The position numbers were made by a program, and so were the translations under genes. Below the pieces are notes generated by a model that was given only the letters and a program-made list of their open reading frames with translations, did not search any database and was not told where the DNA came from. A stretch of DNA of 64,000 bases from Streptomyces sp. SAJ15 (GTDB lineage: Bacteria; Actinomycetota; Actinomycetes; Streptomycetales; Streptomycetaceae), in assembly GCF_007595705.1 (NCBI RefSeq), contig NZ_NISY01000019.1, positions 42,238 to 106,237 of the forward strand. Direction: 5' to 3'. Of this stretch, positions 52,635-61,518 are shown piece by piece (the first letter of the stretch is position 1; every line of letters starts with the position of its first letter).

Positions 52635-52997
52635 ATGCCAGCCGTGCGGCCAGGGACGAGTTCGGGATCTACGAGTCTCTTGGCGAGCCTGGGCGGTCGT
52701 CCGTCACCTCCCTGGCCGATCTGGTGGCGCATCCTTCGGCACCTCCTGCGGCGGGCGCCCCTGGGTTGGCTTCGTTCGCAACAAACGAACAACACCGCGG
52801 GAGCCGTCGTCCTGCTCGTAGCGGAGACCTTCGTTCGCGCCATCAAACGTCTCATCACCGCGAAGCCCGACCCGGTCTCCTGGCCAGGCAACACCGACGA
52901 AAATCAACAGCTTGAACGAATGATCAAAGAACACTACGAGGCACACCAAATCCCCTATAGCCCCCCAGCACCAGACCCCCGTGCCTTGGGAGGGTGA
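52635..52997 (+). CDS. Uncertain small ORF (120 aa)
   Basis: The frame has a hydrophobic middle (AGAVVLLVAETFVRAIKRLI) and a sensible C-terminus (NTDENQQLERMIKEHYEAHQ). The first 60 residues could equally be read in another frame as EFGIYESLGEPGRSSVTSLA. Probably a fusion of remnants or a diverged gene; no family. Confidence 0.35.
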   Translation: MPAVRPGTSSGSTSLLASLGGRPSPPWPIWWRILRHLLRRAPLGWLRSQQTNNTAGAVVLLVAETFVRAIKRLITAKPDPVSWPGNTDENQQLERMIKEHYEAHQIPYSPPAPDPRALGG

Positions 52998-53413
52998 GGG
53001 ACCCGTTTCTCGGCCACGGCTGCTCCCCGAACTACGTCCGACCGCCCCGCCCCCGCTGATCGAGGCCCTGGCCGTCTGGGGGTGGGCCGTCGAGCACGGC
53101 GGTATACCCCTGCCCTACGCCGCGGCCGTCCTCGCCAACCACTCTTGCTACGTGGAGGACACCAGTGTCGAGAACTCCACGCTGGAGTGCGGCCAGCGCC
53201 GCGGTGTACCCGGCGTCGGTCCGGACGGCCGCCAGCTGACACTGCTGGCAGGTCCGCGGCGACCACACCCTCGTCACCACCCGCGAGGCCGCCGAACTCC
53301 GCGGCCACCGGGAGGCCGATACCTGCGACGTCTGTGCACATGGCCTCCGCGCGGCAGAATCCCGTCTTCGCGCTACCCCTGAACCTAGATTCGAACGTAC
53401 TGTAACTGCCTAG
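52981..53413 (+). pseudogene. Hypothetical gene interrupted by a frameshift
   Basis: From GTG 52981 the frame reads PPPLIEALAVWGWAVEHGGI and AVLANHSCYVEDTSVENS up to about 53225. The following coding sense continues in another frame as CWQVRGDHTLVTTREAAELR, then DTCDVCAHGLRAAE, ending at 53413. Two cysteine pairs suggest a zinc site. The shift is opposite to the one-base losses seen elsewhere, so true decay is possible. Confidence 0.45.
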
Positions 53414-53552
53414 TAGCTGTATGTAAAGATTTTCCTGTTGCCTCATGCACACTTGCCGGTCGGCGAACGCCTTACAGGTGAGGGCGCAACAGCCCTTCCG
53501 GAGCTGGCCGGGGCAGCGCCGAGTGGAGACAACGGAGAGGGGCCGAAAGGCC

Positions 53553-53720
53553 GTGAATGTACACCTCGTGCGCGACCTGGCAATGGCGCTGGTCGTAGCA
53601 CGCACCTTCGGCGGTGATGTACGCATACTGCTCCGGCGGTTCGCCGCGGCCTCGGTGCGTGTGGGAGCCGTCGAACTCGCCCGCAGCCGCCGTGCGCGCC
53701 AGAGGGAGGGCGACCGGTGA
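53553..53720 (+). CDS. Small basic helical protein coupled to the sigma gene (55 aa)
   Basis: GTG at 53553 gives MNVHLVRDLAMALVVARTFG then VRILLRRFAAASVRVGAVEL, an amphipathic helical peptide. Its TGA overlaps the sigma-factor GTG (GTGA). It may be a leader or small regulator of the sigma protein. Confidence 0.5.
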   Translation: MNVHLVRDLAMALVVARTFGGDVRILLRRFAAASVRVGAVELARSRRARQREGDR

Positions 53721-54286
53721 CCCAGGACCATCTCAGCCGCCCGCCCGGCGTGGTCGCCCTCCCGACCGACTTCCGCGCGTTCCACGAGCTCTACCGCACC
53801 GCTTACGTGAACTGGGCCGAGCTCCACCTCGGCTCCTTCGCGGATGCCGAGGAGGCCGTCGACGCGGCCTTCGAGCAACTCGCCATGCGATGGCAGACCG
53901 TGCTGGCGCAGCCGGTGCCCGAAGCGTACGCGTGGAAGGTCGTCAAGCACCGCACCATCGACCTCGCCCGTGCCCGCGGCCGCCGCCCCGTCGTGACGGA
54001 CTTCGCCGCCTTCGACACCATCGCCGTGAACACCGCCGTCGACCCGATCGGCGAGTTGGAGACGTCGCTGAGCGTCTACCGGGCGATCAACGGCCTGCCC
54101 GAGCGGCAGCGCGACGTCATCGTGCTGCGGTACAGCATCGGATACGACACCGCCACCACCGCTCGGATCCTCGGGATCACCCCCGCCGGGGTCCGATCGT
54201 CCGTCCGTCACGCCAGACGCCGTCTCCGGCAAGTCCTTGGGGTGGATGAGCAGGAAGGAAGCCACGATGAGCACCTCACCGATTGA
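53717..54286 (+). CDS. ECF-like sigma factor (189 aa)
   Basis: Region 2-like part: FHELYRTAYVNWAELHLGSF, DAEEAVDAAFEQLAMRWQTV, then AYAWKVVKHRTIDLARAR. Region 4 is clear: LPERQRDVIVLRYSIGYDTA, ARILGITPAGVRSSVRHARR. The linker and spacing match ECF sigma factors. No standard zinc anti-sigma gene is adjacent; the overlapping 248-aa gene downstream is the best partner candidate. Confidence 0.85.
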   Translation: MTQDHLSRPPGVVALPTDFRAFHELYRTAYVNWAELHLGSFADAEEAVDAAFEQLAMRWQTVLAQPVPEAYAWKVVKHRTIDLARARGRRPVVTDFAAFDTIAVNTAVDPIGELETSLSVYRAINGLPERQRDVIVLRYSIGYDTATTARILGITPAGVRSSVRHARRRLRQVLGVDEQEGSHDEHLTD

Positions 54287-55013
54287 CCGGCTGTTGGCCA
54301 AGGCCCGGCTTCAGCCCCGCGCCTACACCCGCGAGCAGATGGCCGCGGCCGAGGACAGACTCGCAGCCCGCGTCGCCAACCGCCTGGTCCACGGCGCACT
54401 CTCCCTCGACGACTACATGGAGCCCGCCCGCGCGCAGATCGCACTGCCCAAGGCACCCCAGCAGCGCAGCGACGGATGGCAGCCGGACGAGAAGCTGGTG
54501 GAGGACGCGGCCGGCGCCCTCCGCGCCGTCTGCCGCGCCCTAGTCGGCGACGAGGGCGCGCTGCACCACCTGTCCTCCTTCATCGGCCGGATCCCCGAGC
54601 CGGAAGGCGCCGCGGTCCTGGGCTGCGTACTGCAACTGGCCGGGCGGGAGGACAGCGCCCGCTTCTGGTGGCAGTACGCCGCCGGCGCCGGGCACATCAT
54701 CGCCGCCTACTGCCTCTACCTCCACCACCTAGCCCTCGGCGAAGCGATGGAAGCCGACTGGTGGCATGCCCAGATGGTCCCCGATCGGCATCTGTGGGGG
54801 CTGGCCGAGCACGGGGTGACGATGCACTACATGGAGCTCGGGATGGAGGGCAAGGAGCCCACGGCCACCGTCCGGGTGACCATGCTTCCCGAAGCCGCCG
54901 AGGCCGTCGTCCGGTACGTCCCCACCGCCATTGAATACCTCGACGACGTCGACCTCCCCATGCCCACCGACGGATTCGCCGAACGCATCGAACAGCTCGC
55001 AGCCACCCGCTGA
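54267..55013 (+). CDS. Hypothetical partner of the sigma factor (248 aa)
   Basis: ATG at 54267 (MSTSPIDRLL) after GGAAGGAAG, inside the sigma gene's end. The protein is helical with a TPR/Sel1-like centre (GAAVLGCVLQLAGREDSARF, WWQYAAGAGHIIAAYCLYL), as in Streptomyces proteins that follow ECF sigma genes. No membrane anchor. Likely modulates or is controlled by the sigma factor. Confidence 0.75.
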   Translation: MSTSPIDRLLAKARLQPRAYTREQMAAAEDRLAARVANRLVHGALSLDDYMEPARAQIALPKAPQQRSDGWQPDEKLVEDAAGALRAVCRALVGDEGALHHLSSFIGRIPEPEGAAVLGCVLQLAGREDSARFWWQYAAGAGHIIAAYCLYLHHLALGEAMEADWWHAQMVPDRHLWGLAEHGVTMHYMELGMEGKEPTATVRVTMLPEAAEAVVRYVPTAIEYLDDVDLPMPTDGFAERIEQLAATR

Positions 55014-55131
55014 CACGCCGGGCGCCACGCACCGAGTGCCTGGCGCCCGCTTGTACGGGCCCCCCGGCCCAGCCCGACGACGTTCCAGCCGTGCTGTCTG
55101 CGGCCGTGTTGGCGGTTCCATCCTCGTGTTG

Positions 55132-55416
55132 TCACCGCATGGGTGCGTGGGCGTAGGACTCCCATTCGTACATGCGCTGGTCGCGGTGGATGACGATGAG
55201 GTCGGCTGCGGTGATGCGGGCGGTGGCCGGGGCGATGTTGACGGCGCTCAGGGCCTGGTAGACCGGTTCGGCCGGTGCTTTGGGCCCGGGATGCCGGCGG
55301 CGTCGTTCGGGAGCGGGTGGGAGCAGCCACCCGCTCCCACAGGTCGTCCGGAACAAGATCAGTACGCACCCGGACCCTGCCGACCAAGATCGGCGAGTGC
55401 AAGACCCGCAGCTCAA
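55132..55416 (-). pseudogene. IS5-family transposase N-terminal remnant fused to another fragment
   Basis: One minus frame reads VRTDLVPDDLWERVA (the IS5 transposase start). The adjacent frame continues LLPPAPERRRRHPGPK, then changes to unrelated coding sense (VYQALSAVNIAPATARITAA, ending WESYAHAPMR). Frameshift plus truncation: an insertion-sequence scar. Confidence 0.7.
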
Positions 55417-55634
55417 CTCATTCTGAAACGATCAGTTAGCCCACGATCGTCAGGACCTGGTGTCAGCCGCGTCGGCCTCAAGCGGCGCGGCGGGACGTCC
55501 CGGCCGGCGGGTGCCGGGGAATAGCGGCGAGGGCCCTTTGGATTCACCGCCTTCGGGCGTACAGTCGGTGCCTACTTGAAGGGGCACTCGCCACCACTGG
55601 CCACTGCCCCGCCTACACTGCGGCGGTCGCCAAG

Positions 55635-55985
55635 GTGAACGTGGAGCTCGCGGGCGAACCCGGCTGGTCCCCGCTCCCCGAACGCATGGAGCAGCTGCGC
55701 CGCGGCGTGGCCGCTCCCGAGCTCCACCTGGCCCCGCCGGCCCCGGACGCCGAGCAGGCCGCCGCGCTGATGGAGCGCCTGGAGCAGGCGAGCCGAGAGC
55801 TCGCGGCGTTGCCCGAAACCCGCTCCACCGCTACGACCGGACGCGCCGCCCGGAACCAGGCCCGTCACGCGCTGCGCGAGGCGTGGCGCCTCGGCATCGA
55901 GCACCACGTTCAGCTCGACGTCCTCAGCCGCTCCGGCCTGCTCGCCTACGACATCAGGAGCCGCGCTTCGACCAGTTCCCGGTGA
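55635..55985 (+). CDS. Hypothetical helical protein (116 aa)
   Basis: GTG at 55635 opens a soluble, helix-rich product (LPERMEQLRRGVAAPE, AEQAAALMERLEQASRELAA, RHALREAWRLGIEHHVQLDV). Its last 40 bp overlap the 3' end of the convergent regulator gene. No known motif. Confidence 0.6.
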   Translation: MNVELAGEPGWSPLPERMEQLRRGVAAPELHLAPPAPDAEQAAALMERLEQASRELAALPETRSTATTGRAARNQARHALREAWRLGIEHHVQLDVLSRSGLLAYDIRSRASTSSR

Positions 55986-56851
55986 ATCGCCGTAGCCTGT
56001 TCTCGCCGACCTTCCATCCAGACCAGTGCACGGGCCGCGTGGCGTCGACGGGCGACGTTCCGGGCCGTGTCGAGCTCTCTTCGGGAGAGCGTGGACCCGC
56101 CGGTCTCCCACTGCTGCTTGAGCTGCAGCAGCGTCTCGTCGTTGTTGAAGCGACCGTTCACGACCCAGACTTCCTGGCCGTCTGGGTTCCGCTGGCGGTC
56201 CATGTACCGGGCGCCGGCGGGGGCCTTCCTGCGAGGTGCGGGCGGTCGGCGGCCCAAGCGTCGCTCCTCCGCGCGGTCCCACGCCTGGCCCCACGCCTCG
56301 AGGGCGAGGCCGCCCCGCACGCCGCAGGCCTGGGCAAAGGCCATGACGAACTCGCGGGCCGGGCGCGCCGCCGATCCGTTGATGACGCGGGCGACCGTGG
56401 AGTGGGCCAGCACGCCGGCGCTGGCCCGCTCCAGTTCCTCGTACGGCCGGGAGCCGTCCTTGCGGTAGAGGTCCAGCAGGGCGCTGCGCAGCTCGGCGAA
56501 GTCGCGGACGTAGGTGATGTGCGGTGCGGGCTGCTCGGCCTGCCGGGCGGGGAGGGTCGCCTCGTAGCGGGCGCGCTTCCACAGGCGTTCGGCTTCGGCT
56601 CGGTCGGCACCGCAGGCGGCGGCGTAGGCGATGACGGTTCGCAGCCGCGGCACGCCTTGGCCGGAGACGGCCCGGGCCAGGGTGTCCGCGCTGCAGCCGG
56701 CGGAGCCGCCGTCGGGCAGCGCCAAGGCGGTGGTGCGTTGGGCGAGCTCGGTGTAGCTGAGCCGGGCGGTCGCGCGGCGGTCCCGCAGCCACCGGGCCAG
56801 GGCCCGGAGCGCTTTGCCACACGGTGCTATGGGGTTCTCTCGGCGCCCCAT
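55946..56851 (-). CDS. XRE-like transcriptional regulator (301 aa)
   Basis: Two helix-turn-helix-like segments: an N-terminal one (LRDRRATARLSYTELAQRTT, GCSADTLARAVSGQGVPRL) and a second near 120-175 (FAELRSALLDLYRKDGSRPY, HSTVARVINGSAARPAREFV). A C-terminal domain carries RYMDRQRNPDGQEVWVVNGR. Common in Streptomyces as a plasmid or differentiation-linked regulator. A small membrane gene follows upstream on the same strand. Confidence 0.75.
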   Translation of the reverse strand: MGRRENPIAPCGKALRALARWLRDRRATARLSYTELAQRTTALALPDGGSAGCSADTLARAVSGQGVPRLRTVIAYAAACGADRAEAERLWKRARYEATLPARQAEQPAPHITYVRDFAELRSALLDLYRKDGSRPYEELERASAGVLAHSTVARVINGSAARPAREFVMAFAQACGVRGGLALEAWGQAWDRAEERRLGRRPPAPRRKAPAGARYMDRQRNPDGQEVWVVNGRFNNDETLLQLKQQWETGGSTLSRRELDTARNVARRRHAARALVWMEGRREQATAIHRELVEARLLMS

Positions 56852-56854
56852 GGG

Positions 56855-57085
56855 TCAGCTCGCCGTGGTCGCGGTGCGGGCACGCAGGCGTCGTGCCAGG
56901 CGGCACCCGGTGCTGGTGGCCTCGGCCAGGAGCACGAAGACGGACAGGCTCGGCATTCCGGTGAGGGCGAGCGCGACGGCCAGGACCAAGACGATGACGA
57001 TGACCGTCAGGTCCGTCCTGGTGAGCGGGGGTTCACCGGCCTCCACACATGCGGCGTGACGCTGGCCCGGGGTCTGTTCGGACAT
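56855..57085 (-). CDS. Small membrane protein (76 aa)
   Basis: ATG at 57085 (MSEQTPGQRH). Two hydrophobic stretches (LTVIVIVLVLAVALALTG, LSVFVLLAEATSTG) and a basic tail (RLARRLRARTATTAS). It ends 3 bp before the regulator start, so the two share a transcript. Function unknown. Confidence 0.65.
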   Translation of the reverse strand: MSEQTPGQRHAACVEAGEPPLTRTDLTVIVIVLVLAVALALTGMPSLSVFVLLAEATSTGCRLARRLRARTATTAS

Positions 57086-57108
57086 CAGGGGACCCTTTCG
57101 ACGAGGTT

Positions 57109-57432
57109 CTGTGGCTCCAACCAGGTGTGCGCCAGGGGCGGTTGCCGTCGCCCGAATAGGCGGCACGCATCGATGTTCGCGCACGCCAAGACCTACACCG
57201 CACCAGTAGCCCCTCGAACGGGCTGATAGCCGCAGCGTCATCTCACGCTGGGGACGCGCGATGCGTCGGGCTGGGAACGGCCCCGTCCCAGGTCACGCGG
57301 CACAGCGCGGAGGCGATTCCGCAATCTGGTCCCAATCGCGGTTGCACACCCCCTGGCAGGCCGTGATTCTCGGGATTGGCCAAGCGCTCTGAGCACTTGG
57401 CCAGTGGGACCCATCCTCTGTGGCTCCAACCA
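57109..57432. repeat. 15-bp direct repeat and a TGGCCAAG inverted repeat
   Basis: CTGTGGCTCCAACCA occurs at 57109-57123 and again at 57418-57432. Between them TGGCCAAG/CTTGGCCA form an inverted repeat (about 57377-57403). They lie upstream of the minus-strand regulator operon and are candidate binding sites. Confidence 0.6.
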
Positions 57433-58029
57433 CGAAACGGGACCACCACTGCGGTCGGCCACGTTGCCGCGAGGGCCACCGCACCGGGCCGGCGTGCCAC
57501 GCTCGCCCAGGGCCATGGTGTGCCCAGCCGCCCCTACCGGCAGCTGGGCACACCCACCGCCTGCTCTCGAGGCGAGGCCCTTTTGTCCACGTCAGGGAGC
57601 CGCTGGCTCCCTGGCTCCCTAGGCGCCGGCCGGGTCGTCCCAAGGGAAAGGGCCGCCGCGGCGGCCGCCCGGCACCCGACGCAGGGAAGCGCGGCGCAGC
57701 GCGGACGGATGCCGCCATGTGTGAACTGCCCGGTACTCCTTCCCGTCCACCGGGATGCACCGGTCCGCGGGGGCCAGGAACCGTGTCGGCTCAGGAGACG
57801 TCGTGCCGAAAACGCCCATGGCTCCGCACCCATGAGAGTCGGGGAAGCCTGGCCGCGGGCATCACGCGAGTGAGCGGCTGACCGCCTGGCCGGTCTGGAA
57901 AGTTGTGCCACCTGGCGGTACCGGTCACGGAGAGTTGCGACCATGCCCGGCCCAGGGCGCGTGAAGTGGCTCCGTTCTGCGGCAAGCCCGCTGGCGCCGG
58001 CCTTCGTTCCGTGGCCCCTTAACCCGCGT
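57241..58029. other. Gene-free stretch of about 790 bp
   Basis: Frames on both strands are Arg/Pro/Gly-rich with no convincing start, ribosome site or motif. Apart from the repeats noted at its left end I see nothing in it. Confidence 0.5.
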
Positions 58030-58269
58030 TCAGCACATCCCGCTTTCCACCTGCGCGACGATCAGCCATACCCCCGCGATTGCCATCGCCAGAAACACAA
58101 CCACAGTCACGCACGGGTGCATGTCACCGTCCAAATCCCAGTGGGAGGGGCGGAAGAGAACGCTCAGGCCCATGACTGCGAGCACCAGGCCAAGAACAAG
58201 AAGCCAGACGTGGCCTGTACAGCCGAGCGAGAGCTGCACCGTACTGGGCAACTTCTGCATGCCCGACAC
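58030..58269 (-). CDS. Small membrane protein (79 aa)
   Basis: Two clear transmembrane helices (CTGHVWLLVLGLVLAVMGLS, CVTVVVFLAMAIAGVWLIVA) separated by a short polar loop (RPSHWDLDGDMHP). ATG at 58269. Function unknown. Confidence 0.7.
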   Translation of the reverse strand: MSGMQKLPSTVQLSLGCTGHVWLLVLGLVLAVMGLSVLFRPSHWDLDGDMHPCVTVVVFLAMAIAGVWLIVAQVESGMC

Positions 58270-58679
58270 CGTAAACAGGAGCAGCCGCTAGCTTCTGCCG
58301 CCGTGCCGTAGGTTCCGCGTTTCGGTGTCGAACGGCATCGCTGTGACCTGCGGAGCATCGGCGTTCCGCGCGCGTGTCCACCGAACGCATTCCGCGGAAC
58401 CGTGTCCAATCCCCGGCCCTGCCTGCACCGGCCGTGGTCGAGACCGGCGCAGGCAAGGGGCGGACCTGCGGGCCACGCCTTCAAGGGTCGCTCGCCCGGG
58501 CATCTCCCGGTCAGCGCCGTGAGACCGGACCGCACGGCGCTGACCTGCGAAAAGGAACGGCCGTGAGACTGATGAGACCGTCCTACGCGTGCGCGCGCGA
58601 GCCGGATCTCACCCGCCGGGCCATCGGGAGGGGCCACCATGGCGCCGTACGCGACGCCGACCGCAGGAGAGCCACGCCC

Positions 58680-58844
58680 GTGATCCGTGACCACCACCGG
58701 CTCAAGGGCGGCGCGGCCCAGCTCGGCGCCACCGGCCCCGGCCAGCCCGGCCCGTTCGGCGTCTGGCCCGCCGACGACCACGACCGCGACGAGGGCCAGG
58801 AGCCCGCCGACGACCGCCCCGCGACTGAGACGAGGACCGCATGA
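58680..58844 (+). CDS. Small acidic ORF (54 aa)
   Basis: GTG at 58680 (MIRDHHRLKGGAAQLG...) with an acidic end (DDHDRDEGQEPADDR). Its TGA overlaps the ATG of the following gene (ATGA). Start uncertain because the frame is open further upstream. Confidence 0.45.
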   Translation: MIRDHHRLKGGAAQLGATGPGQPGPFGVWPADDHDRDEGQEPADDRPATETRTA

Positions 58845-59338
58845 CGACCGAGCACCGCGGCGCCGCAGGCCCGTACATCGAGTACGACGGGCTGCCCGTC
58901 CTCCACCCGACGGAGACCAACCTGCCGCTGATCCACCCATACGCCCCGGTGACCACCGGCCGCTACGTCACACCCGGCGGCGGGCGGCTCACCGTCCGCC
59001 CGCCCGAGAAGCCCGGCCACATGCGGATCTCGCTGGATCACCTGGGCTGCCCCGCGCAGCTCACCGAGGAGAAGAACGCCGCCTTCAAGCGACTCGCCCT
59101 AGCCGCCGAGGGGCACTGCGTGCACGCCGGGTGCCGCCACCACGCCGCGTACGGGGGAGGGGTGCTGCGCTCCTTCGAGGTGCGCGACGGGAGCATCACG
59201 CTCACCGCGTTCGTGCGGCCCGCGCTCGCGGTCGAGCTGGGGGACTTCGGCCCCGCCGACCGGCTCCTGCAGGAGACCGAGGCGCTAGCCGGGCCTGTCC
59301 GCCAGGAGGGCGAGGAAGACCAGGCCAGCGACGGTTAG
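58841..59338 (+). CDS. Conserved hypothetical protein (165 aa)
   Basis: ATG at 58841. Beta-rich: YIEYDGLPVLHPTETNLPLI, RYVTPGGGRLTVRPPEK, then MRISLDHLGCPAQLTEEKNA and a Cys/His pair (GHCVHAGCRHHAAYG). The ordered composition supports a real gene. No enzyme motif. Confidence 0.65.
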   Translation: MTTEHRGAAGPYIEYDGLPVLHPTETNLPLIHPYAPVTTGRYVTPGGGRLTVRPPEKPGHMRISLDHLGCPAQLTEEKNAAFKRLALAAEGHCVHAGCRHHAAYGGGVLRSFEVRDGSITLTAFVRPALAVELGDFGPADRLLQETEALAGPVRQEGEEDQASDG

Positions 59339-59391
59339 ACCTGTCGGGGGCAACGGGCCTAACCGGTGGGGCCGTCGGCCATGGCCCCGGG

Positions 59392-59742
59392 TCACATCTC
59401 GTCGACGGTGGCCAGCGCCTCGCGGGCGCCGGCCGGGACGTCGGGATGGTCGCGGAAGGGTTGTGCGGTGTTCAGCAGGGTCCGCCACAGCAGCCGGGCG
59501 GCGTTCGTGTCGACCGGCTGGCCGTGAAGTTCGTCCTCCAGCTCGAACGCGGCGACTTCGGCGGCGTGGCCCAGGGCGCGCGGGATGCGCAGGAGCTCGA
59601 CGGCGTCAGGGGTGTCGAGCTGCTCGGCGGGGATGCGCCGGAGCAGGTGCTGCTCGCCTTCCGCCGTGCGGGCCTGGACGAAGGCGGCGAGCTCGCGGAC
59701 GGTGCCGACGGCCGGCACCTTGAAAAACACCGTGGTGGTCAT
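59392..59742 (-). CDS. Hypothetical protein (116 aa)
   Basis: ATG at 59742 (MTTTVFFKVPAVGTVREL). Mixed alpha/beta at first, then helical (EQHLLRRIPAEQLDTPDAVE, ARLLWRTLLNTAQPFRDHPD). Soluble. Unknown family. Confidence 0.65.
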   Translation of the reverse strand: MTTTVFFKVPAVGTVRELAAFVQARTAEGEQHLLRRIPAEQLDTPDAVELLRIPRALGHAAEVAAFELEDELHGQPVDTNAARLLWRTLLNTAQPFRDHPDVPAGAREALATVDEM

Positions 59743-59828
59743 GGCTGGGAGCGTAGCCGGGCAGGGAGGGACGGCGGCGCTCTTCGGGCCGGGATCCACT
59801 TTCCGGGCCGGCCACCACCGGCCGGGTG

Positions 59829-60130
59829 TTACAGCGGACGGCCCGGCACGATGAGCGCCGCCCGGATTGCGAGCCATTCCGAGGAGACGCGGCGCATCTG
59901 GCGGTTGCGGAGCGCGGCTCGGGCCGCGGCGCCCTCCTCCCCACCCTCGGCGGCGGTCAGCTCCAGTACCCGCAGGTTGAGCTTGCCCCAGCGGTCGGCC
60001 TGGATCAGCTCGAAGCACGGGTGCACACCATCCAGTCCCCCGGCTCGAAGACCTCGGCGGGCAGGTCCGGGTTGCCCAGAGAAGCCGGGTGCCTGCTCAG
60101 CGGCCGTTGGCCCTGTTGGACCCAATGCCC
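59829..60130 (-). pseudogene. Hypothetical gene with probable one-base frameshift
   Basis: The C-terminal 50 codons are clearly coding (FELIQADRWGKLNLRVLEL, NRQMRRVSSEWLAIRAALIV). The upstream sense (GNPDLPAEVFEPGDWMVCT) is in another frame; adding one C to a CCC run near 60030 joins them (...MVCTPCFELIQ...). No good start codon is visible, so a remnant is equally possible. Confidence 0.4.
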
Positions 60131-60655
60131 CTAACCGCCGTGCCGGGCGTCGCGCAGTTCGTCCAGGAGCTGCAGGACCTCGTCGCGGGCGGCGGCCACC
60201 GCGCCGCCGGGCAGGTCGAGGCCGTAGGCGTCGAGGATGAGCTGCAGGCCGCGCAGGCGTTCGGCGAGCGCGGGCCCCTCGAGCTCGCGGTGCCATGTCT
60301 GCAGTTGCTCGGCGGGGGCGGTGCGGGCCAGTTGCTCCCACTCGTCGTTGAGGCAGACCAGAGACCAGACGGCGGCGCGCAGGCGGGCCTCGTTGGTGCG
60401 GCACCAGGCGGCGCCGATCCGGTCGCGGGCCCGCTCGGCGCGGTGAAGCTCGGGGTGGCGGTCGCCGCGGTAGGTGGCGGCCGCGCGCTCCAGGCGCACG
60501 AAGCGGCTCTCGGCACTGGAACGCGAGGCCAGCCCGAGCGCGTGTGCGACCGCCTCCCAGGACGCGCCGCGGGCGCGGGCGGCGCGGGTCAGGTCGCGCT
60601 CCAGGGTATCGAGGGCGGCCCGGGCCTCGTCGAGCTGGGTGAGCGCGGCGAGCAC
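60131..60655 (-). CDS. HSP18-regulator-like helix-turn-helix protein (174 aa)
   Basis: Begins VLAALTQLDEARAALDTLER and RAARARGASWEAVAHALGLA, then RSSAESRFVRLE, a helix-turn-helix arrangement seen in Streptomyces 'HSP18 regulator'-like proteins. The C-terminal half is helical (LNDEWEQLARTAPAEQLQTW). GTG at 60655 was chosen; a TTG at 60691 and the open frame to 60766 are alternatives. Confidence 0.6.
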   Translation of the reverse strand: MLAALTQLDEARAALDTLERDLTRAARARGASWEAVAHALGLASRSSAESRFVRLERAAATYRGDRHPELHRAERARDRIGAAWCRTNEARLRAAVWSLVCLNDEWEQLARTAPAEQLQTWHRELEGPALAERLRGLQLILDAYGLDLPGGAVAAARDEVLQLLDELRDARHGG

Positions 60656-60711
60656 GTCCCGAACCGCACCGTTCCACGGACGGTAGGACAAAGCATCGCA
60701 ACGTTCCGGCG

Positions 60712-60750
60712 CACGCCTGTGACCTGGGGAAAGAACACTTCGTGGAACTT
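60712..60750. repeat. 39-bp repeat, copy A
   Basis: CACGCCTGTGACCTGGGG onward to ...GTGGAACTT is repeated at 63875-63913 with a single mismatch. On the minus strand it encodes KFHEVFF(P/A)QVTGV, the part of a gene present at the right edge of the window. Confidence 0.8.
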
Positions 60751-60907
60751 CGTGGAACCACTCCACGCGCGCGCGGGTCGCGAGGCGCCCCCACCTCCGC
60801 TCCGGCAGCGCCCCGTCCGCGAATCACGGACGTCTCGACGGCGCAGGCGGCGCGGGTTGGACCTGTTGGGGTCAATGGGTCCAGTTCTCGGCGGGAGCGC
60901 CGGTTCC

Positions 60908-61021
60908 GTGGCGGGCGGCGAGCAGTTCGTCCAGCCCGAGGCGTACGACCCGAAGCTGGACGTCTTCACCCTGCTACGCGACCACGACCTGGCCACCGCT
61001 GGCTTCGGCCAAGCCGCCTGA
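60908..61021 (+). CDS. Small ORF (37 aa)
   Basis: GTG at 60908 gives MAGGEQFVQPEAYDPKLDVF then TLLRDHDLATAGFGQAA. The composition is clearly protein-like and the stop falls at a strong terminator, so it is either a small gene or the retained end of a larger one. Confidence 0.5.
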   Translation: MAGGEQFVQPEAYDPKLDVFTLLRDHDLATAGFGQAA

Positions 61022-61056
61022 CCTGGTTGCGCCGCCCATGGGCGGCGCAACCAGGT
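61021..61056. terminator. Perfect 36-bp palindrome, bidirectional terminator
   Basis: ACCTGGTTGCGCCGCCCA followed immediately by its exact reverse complement. It sits between the end of a plus-strand ORF and the end of a minus-strand gene, so it can terminate both. Confidence 0.8.
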
Positions 61057-61068
61057 CATGAACGAGCC

Positions 61069-61518
61069 TCACACCACCCCGGCTCCAGGAGGCCCTGTTG
61101 GCGTGGTGGCGGGTGCTGATGACTGTGCTGCGTTCATGGCGGAGCGAGCCACGCGAGCGCTCTCTTGCAGTGCTGTATCTGAAGAACGGCGGAGGACAAA
61201 CAGGGTCGTGAGGGTCAACAGGCTGGGGCCACACATAGTGATTGAGAGCCAGAAGTGCCCTTGCTGAGCCGTGATGACGCTGCCGGTTAGCATGGCGCCG
61301 CAGACCATGACCGCTGCCACGATTCCAGAGATCTGCAGGACGTGGGCTCGCCGCTCTGCGGCTGCAGCCGCCTGCTGTTTAGCCATGCGAAGTTCGTGCT
61401 GACGAGCGAGCTCTGCATCCGCAGCCCTGAGAGCGAGCTTCAAGTGCTCGGGCGGTAGCTTGGACCACTGGTCCGCCAGCTGCAATGCGGCGACCATCGG
61501 GTTGTTCGAGGCCATCAC
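61069..61518 (-). CDS. Two-helix membrane protein coupled to the M48 peptidase (149 aa)
   Basis: A charged coiled N-terminal half (LKLALRAADAELARQHELRM, AKQQAAAAAERRAH) and two transmembrane helices (ISGIVAAVMVCGAMLTGSVI, ITMCGPSLLTLTTLFVL). Its ATG overlaps the peptidase stop, so it probably assists or is a substrate of that peptidase. Confidence 0.7.
   Translation of the reverse strand: MMASNNPMVAALQLADQWSKLPPEHLKLALRAADAELARQHELRMAKQQAAAAAERRAHVLQISGIVAAVMVCGAMLTGSVITAQQGHFWLSITMCGPSLLTLTTLFVLRRSSDTALQESARVARSAMNAAQSSAPATTPTGPPGAGVV

Noticed and set aside
55014..55630. Plus-strand frame 54931-55524 as a gene
   Set aside because: It overlaps the end of the 248-aa gene and the IS5 scar, with no start or motif.
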